A DNA stretch of 64,000 nt, taken from positions 62,001 to 126,000 of the forward strand of contig NZ_JACRMG010000009.1 of the NCBI RefSeq assembly GCF_016219575.1. The letters are read 5' to 3'. Positions within the stretch are counted from its first letter, which is position 1, and each line of letters starts with the position of its first letter. The notes below the pieces were generated by a model, which had not been told where the DNA came from, did not search any database, and was given only the letters and a program-made list of their open reading frames with translations. Origin of the DNA: Bradyrhizobium sp. GTDB lineage: Bacteria > Pseudomonadota > Alphaproteobacteria > Rhizobiales > Xanthobacteraceae. Shown piece after piece: positions 52,687-60,981 of this stretch. The position numbers and the translations under genes are program-made.

Positions 52687-52842
52687 CCTTCATGAAGGGC
52701 CTGGTCGAGGTTCTCGTTCGACCGCATGGTCAACCCGGCCGATGACCGCAGCCTGCACCAAGACGACTGGGTCACGGGACGCCTGGCGTGGGCGGTGAGG
52801 CCCGCGATTGTCCGCGGCGTCGACAAGGTATCGTCGTCCTAG
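52687..52842 (+). pseudogene. SGNH hydrolase 3' fragment, direct repeat copy B
   Basis: The segment encodes the last 50 or so residues of an SGNH hydrolase nearly identical to 46808-46971 (SFDRMVNPADD, LHQDDWVTGRL and IVRGVDK are kept), and ends at TAG 52840-52842. An 8-bp deletion relative to copy A breaks the frame near the start, and no 5' part of the gene remains. It is therefore a pseudogene fragment. It lies immediately beyond the efflux cassette. Confidence 0.9.
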
Positions 52843-52851
52843 CTGGGAGGA

Positions 52852-53706
52852 TCAGCCAGCCTTCGCGCTCCGAAACAGCCGCTTGCCGGGCCTCTGTTTC
52901 CTCACGCGCGCGATGAATCCTTGTAACGCGTCTGACGGCGCGCGCTTGCCGCTGTAGGCGATGCCTACCTCGCGCTTTACGTCGACATCGATCGGGCGAA
53001 CCGCGACATCGACCGCGGCGCGCGCCACGCCCTCCGGGACGATGGCGACGCCGACCCCGGCGGCCACCAGTGCCATCGCCCAATCCTCCGACTCCGCAAT
53101 CGCCGCCGGCTCGCGCTTCGGGCTGGCGCGTTTGGCAAAGAAGTCGCTCCGCTCGCAATAGCAACGGTCGATCATGGGCACGCCGGCCAGATCCTGTGTC
53201 TTCAGCCGCTCCTTCAGGGTGAGGGGATGTGATGGGGGAAGGGCAGCCACATAGCGTTCGGTCCAGAGCGGAATGAAATGCTCGTCGGCTTTGGCTATGT
53301 TCCGGGAGACGATGCGCGCATCCGCAGCCTCGTTCACGCCGACCAGCCGCAAGGCGATGTCGGGCGACGCGGTGAGCGGCTTCAGCAGCGCGATCGTCCG
53401 CGCCATGTCCAGCGTGCGCATCAGGGCGAGCGTCAGCGTCTGCTTGCCCGCCGGTTTCCGGAACAGGTTTTTTGCCGCATCCGCTTCGTCGAGGATGCGC
53501 CGGGCGACGGAATGAAACTGCTCGGCGGCTGCCGTCGGCGTCACGCCCTTTTTGTGGCGGATGAACAGCGTGGTGCCGAGCTCGGCTTCGAGATTGGTAA
53601 TGGCTGCCGAGATCGAGGGCTGCGAGATGAAGCAGCGCCGCGCCGCCGCCGTCAGGTTTCGCTCAGCGAATACGGCCGAGAAATATCGAAGCTCGCGGAT
53701 ATCCAT
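52852..53706 (-). CDS. LysR-family transcriptional regulator
   Basis: The protein of about 284 residues has the LysR winged helix-turn-helix at its N-terminus (LRYFSAVFAERNLTAAARRCFISQPSISAAI, with recognition helix in the second half) and the periplasmic-binding-like effector domain after a linker helix. It is divergent from the MBL-fold hydrolase gene, the classic layout of LysR regulators that activate their neighbour. ATG 53704-53706 gives MDIRELRY; a TTG two codons earlier is possible. Confidence 0.93.
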   Translation of the reverse strand: MDIRELRYFSAVFAERNLTAAARRCFISQPSISAAITNLEAELGTTLFIRHKKGVTPTAAAEQFHSVARRILDEADAAKNLFRKPAGKQTLTLALMRTLDMARTIALLKPLTASPDIALRLVGVNEAADARIVSRNIAKADEHFIPLWTERYVAALPPSHPLTLKERLKTQDLAGVPMIDRCYCERSDFFAKRASPKREPAAIAESEDWAMALVAAGVGVAIVPEGVARAAVDVAVRPIDVDVKREVGIAYSGKRAPSDALQGFIARVRKQRPGKRLFRSAKAG

Positions 53707-53723
53707 AGGCAAATCCTAGAGAT

Positions 53724-53741
53724 GATATCAGATATCGATAT
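53724..53741. promoter_or_regulatory. Candidate LysR operator
   Basis: GATATC (53724-53729), GATATC (53731-53736) and the palindrome ATATCGATAT (53732-53741) overlap in an AT-rich patch between the divergent LysR and MBL genes. The T-N11-A type symmetry expected of LysR sites can be found within it. It lies 18 to 35 bp from the regulator start, as autoregulatory sites do. Confidence 0.5.
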
Positions 53742-53796
53742 TTTACCTATGGCATGGCGGATGGCAAGCAGGGGGCCGATCAAGCGGGAGGCTCCC

Positions 53797-54624
53797 ATGC
53801 GTATCCACCACCTAAACACCGGCACCATGTGCCCGATCGGCAGGCGGCTGGTGAATGGCACCGGCAGCATCTTTCAGCGCGCCCGCATGGTGTGCCACTG
53901 CCTGCTGGCGGAGACCAATGACGGGCTGGCGCTGGTCGATACCGGCATCGGTCTCGACGATATCAAGAGCCCCATGCGCCTCGGCCGCAAATGGGTGCGC
54001 CAGTGCAAGCCGCGGCTCGATCCCGCGGAGACCGCGGTTCAGCAGGTCACGGCGCTCGGCTTCTCGCCCGACGACGTCAGGCATGTGCTGCTCACCCATC
54101 TCGATCGCGATCATGCCGGCGGCGTACCCGACTTTCCCAAGGCGAAGGTGCACGTCCATCGCACCGAATACGACATGGCCGTCGCCGGCCGCATCGTGCC
54201 GCCCGAGGGGCGCTATATCGCCGGGCAGTGGCAACACGGCCCCGACTGGAGTTTCTACGGCGAAGGCGGCGAGGATTGGTTCGGCTTTGCGGGCGTGCGC
54301 GCGCTCGGCGACCGCGAGGCGGACGTGCTGATGATTCCGCTTCCCGGCCATACGCTCGGCCATTGCGGCATCGCCGTGCGCGGCCGGGACAAATGGGTGC
54401 TGCACGCGGGCGATGCCTATTTCTTCCACGGCGAGCTGGAGCCCGTGCCGCGCATGCCGTTCGTGCTCGGCATGTTCCAGCGCCGCGGCGACATGGACCG
54501 CAAGAGGCGGCGGGGCAATCTGGCGCGGCTGCGCGCGCTGAAGGCGGCGCACGGCGCGGAGGTCGAGATCGTCAACAGCCACGATCCCGTCGAGTACGAC
54601 CGGTGCGCGTGCGGCCGCCACTGA
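53797..54624 (+). CDS. MBL-fold hydrolase (lactonase-like)
   Basis: The 275-residue protein has the metallo-beta-lactamase metal motif in the variant THLDRDHAGG (the usual second histidine is aspartate), followed by a distal PGHTLGH and HAGDAY. This is the form seen in many lactonase- and glyoxalase-like MBL proteins. The product is soluble and cytosolic. ATG 53797 follows GGGAGG (53786-53791); an upstream in-frame ATG is less likely. It is probably the target of the divergent LysR regulator. The substrate is unknown. Confidence 0.85.
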   Translation: MRIHHLNTGTMCPIGRRLVNGTGSIFQRARMVCHCLLAETNDGLALVDTGIGLDDIKSPMRLGRKWVRQCKPRLDPAETAVQQVTALGFSPDDVRHVLLTHLDRDHAGGVPDFPKAKVHVHRTEYDMAVAGRIVPPEGRYIAGQWQHGPDWSFYGEGGEDWFGFAGVRALGDREADVLMIPLPGHTLGHCGIAVRGRDKWVLHAGDAYFFHGELEPVPRMPFVLGMFQRRGDMDRKRRRGNLARLRALKAAHGAEVEIVNSHDPVEYDRCACGRH

Positions 54625-54754
54625 CGCAGTGTGGCATGGGCTGAAACCGATTACCCTGATCCGCCACATGTTGAAGGGTTGCGCAGCTTGAACGATTGCA
54701 TTCTGTAGTTATGGGTCCCCCTGCGTTCGCAGGGACGAGCGGTATGCGTCGCCC

Positions 54755-55372
54755 TTACCGTCTACCCTGCGGCCTTGCCGGCGGCGGGGGAGGCGGCGGC
54801 GGTTCGGGCTGCTTGGCCGACACCGGCTCGGTCTGCACCTGGCAGCGCGAGGCCGCGAGCGAAGCCTGCGCCTGAGGCATCAGGCCGGGCTCGGGCGCCA
54901 GGGCCTTCATCACGATCAGGCCGGTCACGGTCGGGGAATCGATGATCAGCCGGTCGGCCGAGGTGACGTCTTCTTCCTCCGGCAGTTCGGCGTGTTGCGC
55001 TTCCGTCATCAGGTCGAGCTCGATCACCTTGCGCCCCGCCGAGCGGTCGTTGATCGCGTAATAGGCGACTTCGTTGCGGGTGTAGAACGACACCGAGGTG
55101 TAGGCTTGGCTCACGGGGACGGCGAGCTTGATCGGCCCGCCCGAGAGATCGTAGCGGCAGATCGCGATCGCAAAGGCCGGATCCAGGAACGGCATCGGCG
55201 CATTGGTGGGGTCGGCGACGGGGAGCTGCGTCACGGCGTTGAGCTTGGTCAGCGGCGTCAGCCGCGAATAGGCGTCCTGCGTCGCAATCCGCGGCAGCGC
55301 CAGCACGGCGACGAGATGCACGATGAGGCCGAGGATGACGCCGGCAATGACGGTGAAGGCGAGCCGGATCAT
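54755..55372 (-). CDS. DUF1254-like membrane-anchored protein with Pro-rich tail
   Basis: The 205-residue protein has an N-terminal anchor (FTVIAGVILGLIVHLVAVLAL). A domain like the first half of DUF1254-DUF1214 proteins (DPAFAIAICRYDLSGGPIKL, SVSFYTRNEVAYYAIND) and a proline-run tail follow. Its start overlaps the DUF1214 gene stop by 4 bp (ATGA). Together the two make what is usually one two-domain protein. Function is unknown; it is envelope-located. Confidence 0.72.
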   Translation of the reverse strand: MIRLAFTVIAGVILGLIVHLVAVLALPRIATQDAYSRLTPLTKLNAVTQLPVADPTNAPMPFLDPAFAIAICRYDLSGGPIKLAVPVSQAYTSVSFYTRNEVAYYAINDRSAGRKVIELDLMTEAQHAELPEEEDVTSADRLIIDSPTVTGLIVMKALAPEPGLMPQAQASLAASRCQVQTEPVSAKQPEPPPPPPPPARPQGRR

Positions 55373-55947
55373 GGGCAGCCCACCGTCGATATCTGCGGCA
55401 TCGGCGCGTCGCGCTGGGTGCGCGTGGCAACCCCGACCGGCGTGTCGTAGAGGCGCAGCATCAGCGCATAGCGCTCGATGCCGCCGGTGGGCAGCCAGTT
55501 GCCGGAGCGCGCGCGCGAGGTGACGCGCACCTCGAACTGGCCGTCGGCGCCGCGGATCACTTCCTGGCTGGTGAAGCCGTAGCGCTGCAGCGTGTTGGCG
55601 ACGAGCTGTCCCTTGGGGTCGTACAGCGTCAGCGTCCAGAAGCGCGCCGCGGGCGTCACCCCGCTGACCACGACGTCACAGCGGCCGTCGAGCGGCTTGT
55701 TCTTGTCGTCGGTCAGCGCCGTGAAGGCGACGCCGTCGCCGGTGCCGACCGGCAGTTCGCCGCTGCGCGCGATGGTCGCGCGGGAGTAGGGATCGACGTC
55801 GGCGGTGCCGGTCTTCGGCCGCGCGGTCCAGGCGCCGATCTTCAGCGTGCCGATTTCGGTGCCCTTGGTCGCGGTCATGTAGGTCGACCCGAGGCCGATG
55901 GCCGAGGCGATGATGAGCGCCAGCAGGGTGATGAAGACGAGCCGCAC
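55369..55947 (-). CDS. DUF1214 domain membrane-anchored protein
   Basis: The 192-residue protein starts with one membrane span (FITLLALIIASAIGLGSTYM). A DUF1214 beta-domain (RCDVVVSGVTPAARFWTLTLYDPKG through ALMLRLYDTPVG) follows. It lies 7 bp after the PBP1A stop on the same strand and overlaps the DUF1254-like gene downstream, so the three are probably co-transcribed. That placement suggests a cell-envelope role, but none has been shown. Confidence 0.8.
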   Translation of the reverse strand: MRLVFITLLALIIASAIGLGSTYMTATKGTEIGTLKIGAWTARPKTGTADVDPYSRATIARSGELPVGTGDGVAFTALTDDKNKPLDGRCDVVVSGVTPAARFWTLTLYDPKGQLVANTLQRYGFTSQEVIRGADGQFEVRVTSRARSGNWLPTGGIERYALMLRLYDTPVGVATRTQRDAPMPQISTVGCP

Positions 55948-55954
55948 GGTTAAG

Positions 55955-58228
55955 TCAGTTCTTGCGCGCGGCGGACGCGGGTTTGCCGTCCGGCGTCGCC
56001 GCCGCGAAGCTGTCGGGGAAGGCGACCGAACTCGACTTCGCCGGCTTCGGCGGTTCGCTGGCCGAGGTCTTCGCCGTAGTCTTGCTGGCGTCGTCGAGCT
56101 GCTTCTCGATCCGAACCAGAATATCGGCGCCGCGCTTGGTCAGCACCGGCGGCGGTCCGGGTTTGGTGTCGATGATCTTCGGCGCGGCCGCGGCCATCGC
56201 GGCAGCGGTCTGCGGCGGCAGCTTCTGGCCCATGCCGATGCCCGGCACTTCCTTGACCTCGACGCCCTGGTGGGCGACCACCATGATCTCGCGCCAGGTC
56301 TGCGCCGGCAGCGAGCCGCCGGTCATGCGGTTGGTCGGCGAGTAGTCGTCGTTGCCGTACCAGACCGCGCAGGTGAAGTTGCCGGTGAAGCCGACGAACC
56401 AGGCGTCGCGATAGGCGTTGGTGGTGCCGGTCTTGCCGGCGGTCGGAATGCCGTCGATGATGGCGCGGCGCGCGGTGCCTTCGCTGACGACGTGGCTCAT
56501 CATTTCCGACATGTCGGCGGCGACCGAGACCGGAATGGCCTGCAACTGCTTCTTGCCGTCGCGGTCGAAGCGCCAGACCAGGTCGCCGGCGCCGGTGCGC
56601 ACTTCCAGCACGGCATGCGGAATCGGCGCCTTGCCCTTGTTGGGGAAGGTCGCATAGGCCACTGCGTGCTCGAGCACGGTGACCTCGTCGGAGCCGATCG
56701 GCATCGACGGCGTATCGGGCAGCGGCGCCTTGATGCCGAAGCGGCGCGCCACTTCGGTGATCTTCTGGCGGCCGACCTTGGCCGGATTGGAAGCCTTGCC
56801 GCCCAGCGCGATCGAGAGCTTCACCGGAATCACGTTGATCGAACGCGTGATGGCCTGCGTCAGCGTCATCGAGCCGGAATAGCCGTGGCTGTAGTTCTGC
56901 GGACACCAGTTGCCGATGCAGACCGGGCCGTCGACCACGATGGAGTTCGGCTTGTAGCCGTTCAGCAGCGCGGTCGCGTAGACATAGGGCTTGAACGAGG
57001 AACCGGGCTGGCGATAGGCGTCGGTCGCGCGGTTGAACTGGCTGGCGCCATAGTCGCGTCCGCCGACCATGGCGCGCACGCCGCCGTCGAGGTCGGCGAC
57101 CGCAACCGCCGCCTGCGTCGCGTGATAGTCGCGGCCGAACTGGCGCAGCTGGTTTTCCACGGTGGTTTCGGCCGCGCGCTGCACGTTCATGTCGATCGCG
57201 GTGCGTACCACGAAGACGCGCTCGGTGTAGGATTTCGGGAAGGTGTCGACCAGCTTGCGCATCTCTTCGAAGGCGTAGTCGAGATAGTAGTTCGGCGAGT
57301 TCTCGTCGCGGCGGTCGACGGCGAAGGCGGGGTTGCGGCGGGCGCCGAACACCTGGCCCTCGGTCATGAAGCCGGCGTCGACGAGGTTGTCGAGCACGAC
57401 GTTGGCGCGGGCGCGCGCGGCGGGCAGGTTGATGTGGGGGGCGTATTTGGTCGGCGCCTTGAACAGGCCCGCCAGCATCGCGGCTTCCTGGAGGTTCACG
57501 TCGCGCGCCGACTTGTTGAAATAGAAATGCGCCGCGCCGTCGACGCCGAAGGTGCCGCCGCCCATGTAGGCGCGGTCGAGATAGAGTTTCAGGATCTCGT
57601 TCTTGGTCAGCCGCGTCTCGAGCCAGATCGCGAGGAAGGCTTCCTTCACCTTGCGCTCGATGGTGCGCTCGTTGTTGAGGAACAGGTTCTTCGCCAGCTG
57701 CTGCGAGATCGACGAGCCGCCCTGGCGCACGCCGCCGGCCTGCGCGTTGGTGACGAGCGCGCGCGCGGTGCCGGGGATGTCGATGCCGAAATGGTCGTAG
57801 AAGCGGCGGTCCTCGGTGGCGAGCGTCGCCTTGATCAGCACGTCCGGAAAATCTTCCAGCGGGATCGAGTCGTTGTGCTTGATGCCGCGGCTGCCGATCG
57901 GGTTGCCGTAGCGGTCGAGGAAGCTCACCGCGAGGTCGGATTTCTTCAGCCAGTCGTCGTCGGCGGTTTCGCGGAACGCCGGGATCGCCAGCGCCAGCAT
58001 CAGCACGAGGCCGCCGAGACCGATGGTAGCCGCTTCCGATGCCGGCTCGATGATGACCCAGCGCTTCCAGCGGCCGACATAGAAGCGGTCCATGAAGGTC
58101 GAGTAGCGCTCATAGAGCTCGCGCAGGCCTTTTGCGGAAGAGAACAGCGTGGAATCGATGCGCGCATCGATGTCCAGCATCGTGTTCTTGATCGCCTGCT
58201 TCCACTTGGGCGGGATGATCCTGCGCAC
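55955..58228 (-). CDS. mrcA: Penicillin-binding protein 1A, bifunctional
   Basis: The 757-residue protein has a short cytosolic N-terminus, one membrane span (about 70-90), a GT51 glycosyltransferase domain (ATEDRRFYDHFGID, then QGGSSISQQLAKNLFL) and a class A transpeptidase domain. The transpeptidase has SxxK (GSSFKPY), SxN (TRSINVI) and KTG (GKTGTTNAYRDAWF) all intact. It polymerises and cross-links peptidoglycan. The C-terminus is Lys/Ser/Ala-rich. The two DUF1214/DUF1254 genes follow closely. Confidence 0.96.
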   Translation of the reverse strand: MRRIIPPKWKQAIKNTMLDIDARIDSTLFSSAKGLRELYERYSTFMDRFYVGRWKRWVIIEPASEAATIGLGGLVLMLALAIPAFRETADDDWLKKSDLAVSFLDRYGNPIGSRGIKHNDSIPLEDFPDVLIKATLATEDRRFYDHFGIDIPGTARALVTNAQAGGVRQGGSSISQQLAKNLFLNNERTIERKVKEAFLAIWLETRLTKNEILKLYLDRAYMGGGTFGVDGAAHFYFNKSARDVNLQEAAMLAGLFKAPTKYAPHINLPAARARANVVLDNLVDAGFMTEGQVFGARRNPAFAVDRRDENSPNYYLDYAFEEMRKLVDTFPKSYTERVFVVRTAIDMNVQRAAETTVENQLRQFGRDYHATQAAVAVADLDGGVRAMVGGRDYGASQFNRATDAYRQPGSSFKPYVYATALLNGYKPNSIVVDGPVCIGNWCPQNYSHGYSGSMTLTQAITRSINVIPVKLSIALGGKASNPAKVGRQKITEVARRFGIKAPLPDTPSMPIGSDEVTVLEHAVAYATFPNKGKAPIPHAVLEVRTGAGDLVWRFDRDGKKQLQAIPVSVAADMSEMMSHVVSEGTARRAIIDGIPTAGKTGTTNAYRDAWFVGFTGNFTCAVWYGNDDYSPTNRMTGGSLPAQTWREIMVVAHQGVEVKEVPGIGMGQKLPPQTAAAMAAAAPKIIDTKPGPPPVLTKRGADILVRIEKQLDDASKTTAKTSASEPPKPAKSSSVAFPDSFAAATPDGKPASAARKN

Positions 58229-58473
58229 CGGTCTACTTCATCGGTTCGAAAGCGCTTCCGGCGTCCGGTAGGGCGCCGAAAGACGTCTTGCGGGAATGTT
58301 GCGGCAAACCCAAGGCGCTCCATGCGCATTTGGGAGACTCAAGGACATTTCTATCCGAGCGGAGGCCATAAACCAATGGTGTTGCAGCGATTTTGCGGGA
58401 TAGGCCTAATGCCGCAACGCCCCGTCCCGGGAGCCGCCAGGGCCGCTTGCGCCGCGGCCATCGGGACCCTAGA
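58229..58473. other. Intergenic region before the PBP1A gene
   Basis: These 245 bp lie upstream of mrcA (minus) and next to a palindromic repeat. They must contain the mrcA promoter. I see no gene, clear promoter box or conserved RNA structure; scattered GC-rich imperfect hairpins only. Confidence 0.45.
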
Positions 58474-58572
58474 GCTTCGGTTCTGATTGAATCAGAACCG
58501 AAGCCCTAGATTCTTGATTTGACGCGTTTTCTTCACGCGAAGCGGTATCCACTTCGCTTGAAAACGCTCTAG
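58474..58572. repeat. Near-perfect palindrome plus second hairpin, interspersed repeat
   Basis: GCTTCGGTTCTGATT (58474-58488) and its exact complement (58490-58504) flank a single base, giving a 31-bp palindrome. A second hairpin with GCGTTTTC and GAAAACGC words, around ACGCGAAGCGGTATCCAC, follows to the CTCTAGA at its right end. The pair is a common Bradyrhizobium intergenic element. It lies 44 bp upstream of the YcgN-type gene. Confidence 0.88.
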
Positions 58573-58615
58573 AAGGGCGGGGAAAGCGCGCGATTCCCCG
58601 CAGAAATCAGAGGTC

Positions 58616-59131
58616 ATGACCGCACCGCCTAAACGAGCCTCGGGCCAGGAGGAATTCTTCTGGAAAACCAAGACGTTGGAAGAAATGTCCGACGCCGAAT
58701 GGGAGAGCCTGTGTGACGGCTGCGCGCGCTGCTGCCTGGAGAAGCTCGAAGACGAGGATACCGGGAAGATCTACTTCACCCACGTCGCCTGCCGCCTGCT
58801 CGATGCGGGGGCCTGTGCCTGCAAGGACTATGCGAACCGGTCCGACCAGGTTTCGGATTGCGTCCGCCTGACGCCGGGCAATGTCCGTACCCTCAACTGG
58901 CTGCCCCCGAGCTGCGGCTATCGGCTCGTTGCCGAGGGGCGCGACCTCTATTGGTGGCATCCGCTGATCTCGGGCGATCCCGACACCGTGCACGAGGCCG
59001 GCGTTTCCGTGCGCGGACGGGTGGAGGGCAGGGAAGGCGAGGTTCCCGTCGACGAGTTGCAGGATCACATCGTGCTTTGGCCGAAGCTGCTGCCGCGACG
59101 GGCGAAGTTGCGGCGGCCGCCGATATCCTGA
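58616..59131 (+). CDS. YcgN-type cysteine-cluster protein (UPF0260)
   Basis: The 171-residue protein has the Cys cluster of the UPF0260 family: [15 protein letters not shown] near residue 35, [15 protein letters not shown], and a cysteine in [10 protein letters not shown]. The [11 protein letters not shown] block and the WWHPLISGD loop complete the match. It probably binds a metal or an Fe-S cluster. AGAGG precedes ATG 58616. Function is unknown. Confidence 0.93.
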   Translation: MTAPPKRASGQEEFFWKTKTLEEMSDAEWESLCDGCARCCLEKLEDEDTGKIYFTHVACRLLDAGACACKDYANRSDQVSDCVRLTPGNVRTLNWLPPSCGYRLVAEGRDLYWWHPLISGDPDTVHEAGVSVRGRVEGREGEVPVDELQDHIVLWPKLLPRRAKLRRPPIS

Positions 59132-59297
59132 CCGCAAAGCCGTGACAGATCACGGTCTTGCGAGGATGCGCTCGCGGGATGCTCCCATGCGCGCAGGCGG
59201 GTGCCGCAGTGCGGAATTGCCGCCTAGAGTATTGCGCAGAGAATGATTCACCCGCGCCGGATTCCGCGCGGCGAGCAACCAACCAAAATCATATGCG

Positions 59298-60878
59298 ATG
59301 AACGATTTCGAACGGCAGAGCCGTCGAGCCGCCGACCAGGAAATTTTGTCCGACGAGGTCGCCGAAGAGATCTCGCATATCCCGACCGAGGTCATGGACA
59401 TCGCGGACGCGCCGCCGCTCGCGCCGCCGGCGCCGCTCGCTCCCGGCGAGGTCCGCACCATCCTGATGAGCCTGCTGCTGACGATGTTCCTGGCTGCGCT
59501 GGAACAGACCATCGTCGCAACCGCGCTGCCGACGCTGGGCCGCCAGTTCGGCGACGTCTCCAACCTGTCCTGGGTGATAACCGCCTATCTCCTGGCCGCC
59601 ACCGCCGTCGCCCCCGTGTTCGGCACGCTCAGCGACATCTACGGCCGCCGCGTCATGGTGATCATCTCGCTCAGCCTGTTCATGGCGGGATCGGTGCTGT
59701 GCGCGCTGGCGCCGAGCCTGCCGGTGCTGATCCTCGGCCGCGGCCTGCAGGGTCTCGGCGGCGGCGGCATCATGCCGGTCGTGCAGACCGTGATCTCCGA
59801 CGTGGTTTCGCCGCGCGAGCGCGGCCAGTACCAGGCCTATTTCAGCGGCGTCTGGGTCGCTGGCGGAATCCTCGGGCCCGTTCTGGGCGGCCTGTTCGCC
59901 GAGCATCTGCACTGGTCGATGATCTTCTGGATCAACCTGCCGCTCGGCATCGCCGCGCTGTCGATGCTGCTGCCGAAGATGGGCAAGATCCCGGTCTATC
60001 ACCGCCATCGCAAGGTCGACTGGCTCGGCGGCGTCCTGCTGATGGCGTCCGCCGTCGCCGTCATGCTGGTGCTGACCTGGGGCGGCAACCGCTATCGCTG
60101 GCTGTCGCCGACGATCCTGTCGATGATCGGTTCGGCGATTGCGCTGGCGCTGTTGTTCGCCTGGCACGCGCGCAGGGCGGATGAGCCGTTCCTGCCGCTG
60201 CCGCTGCTCGGCGGCACCGTCGCGCCCTATGCCATCACCGCCGGCGGCTGCGCGCTCGGCGCCATCATGGGCCTCACCGTGCACCTGCCGCTCTATTACG
60301 AGGCGGTCTATCACCTCAGCGCCGCGGAGGCGGGCCTGGCGCTCATCCCGCTGGCGGCGATCTCGACCTGCGGTGCTGCGATCGCCGGACGCACCATGGC
60401 CCGCGCCAGGCACTACAAGCGCGTGGCCATCATCGGCACGTCGGTGGCGGTGGTCAGCGGATTTGCGCTGGCGTTCACCACGCTGCCGCTGTGGGGGCTG
60501 CTGGTGCTGATGTCGGTGTTCGCGCTCGGCCTCGGCACCACATTTCCGGTCAGCGTTGTCTCGCTGCAGAATTCGGTGACGCGCGCGCAGATCGGCACGC
60601 TCACGGGTGCGATGAACTTCTTCCGCGCGCTGATGGCTTCATTCACGGTCGCAGCCTTCACCGCCATCCTGTTGATGGCATTGGGCGCAGACATTTCGAT
60701 CGCCGGCGAGCATCGCGGCCCGGTCGGTGCGATTGCAGCCTCCGACATGCTGGCCGCGTTCCGCTGGGTCTTCGGCGCAGCGGCGCTGATGATGACCTGC
60801 GCGGTGGCCTGCCTGATCGTGATGGAAGAGCGGCCGCTCGCCGGCCCCGCCAAACCGCCGGCGGAGTTGGCGGAGTAG
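59298..60878 (+). CDS. MFS multidrug exporter, DHA2 (14-span) family
   Basis: The 526-residue protein has 14 predicted spans after a charged N-terminus of about 50 residues. The first span carries LTMFLAALEQTIVATALPTL, the DHA2 motif D1-like segment, and the loop between spans 2 and 3 carries GTLSDIYGRRVMVI (motif A). Span 5 has the antiporter motif C GGILGPVLGG. It should export drugs or metabolites with proton antiport. ATG 59298 is used. No regulator is next to it. Confidence 0.93.
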   Translation: MNDFERQSRRAADQEILSDEVAEEISHIPTEVMDIADAPPLAPPAPLAPGEVRTILMSLLLTMFLAALEQTIVATALPTLGRQFGDVSNLSWVITAYLLAATAVAPVFGTLSDIYGRRVMVIISLSLFMAGSVLCALAPSLPVLILGRGLQGLGGGGIMPVVQTVISDVVSPRERGQYQAYFSGVWVAGGILGPVLGGLFAEHLHWSMIFWINLPLGIAALSMLLPKMGKIPVYHRHRKVDWLGGVLLMASAVAVMLVLTWGGNRYRWLSPTILSMIGSAIALALLFAWHARRADEPFLPLPLLGGTVAPYAITAGGCALGAIMGLTVHLPLYYEAVYHLSAAEAGLALIPLAAISTCGAAIAGRTMARARHYKRVAIIGTSVAVVSGFALAFTTLPLWGLLVLMSVFALGLGTTFPVSVVSLQNSVTRAQIGTLTGAMNFFRALMASFTVAAFTAILLMALGADISIAGEHRGPVGAIAASDMLAAFRWVFGAAALMMTCAVACLIVMEERPLAGPAKPPAELAE

Positions 60879-60981
60879 CCTCGTGCCGTCATTGCGATAT
60901 CTCGTCCGCCTAAGTTGCGGGACTTGTGCGTTGGCCTTCGCTTCCGGTAACTGGGGCTAACAATCTTTTCGCCTTATCGAT

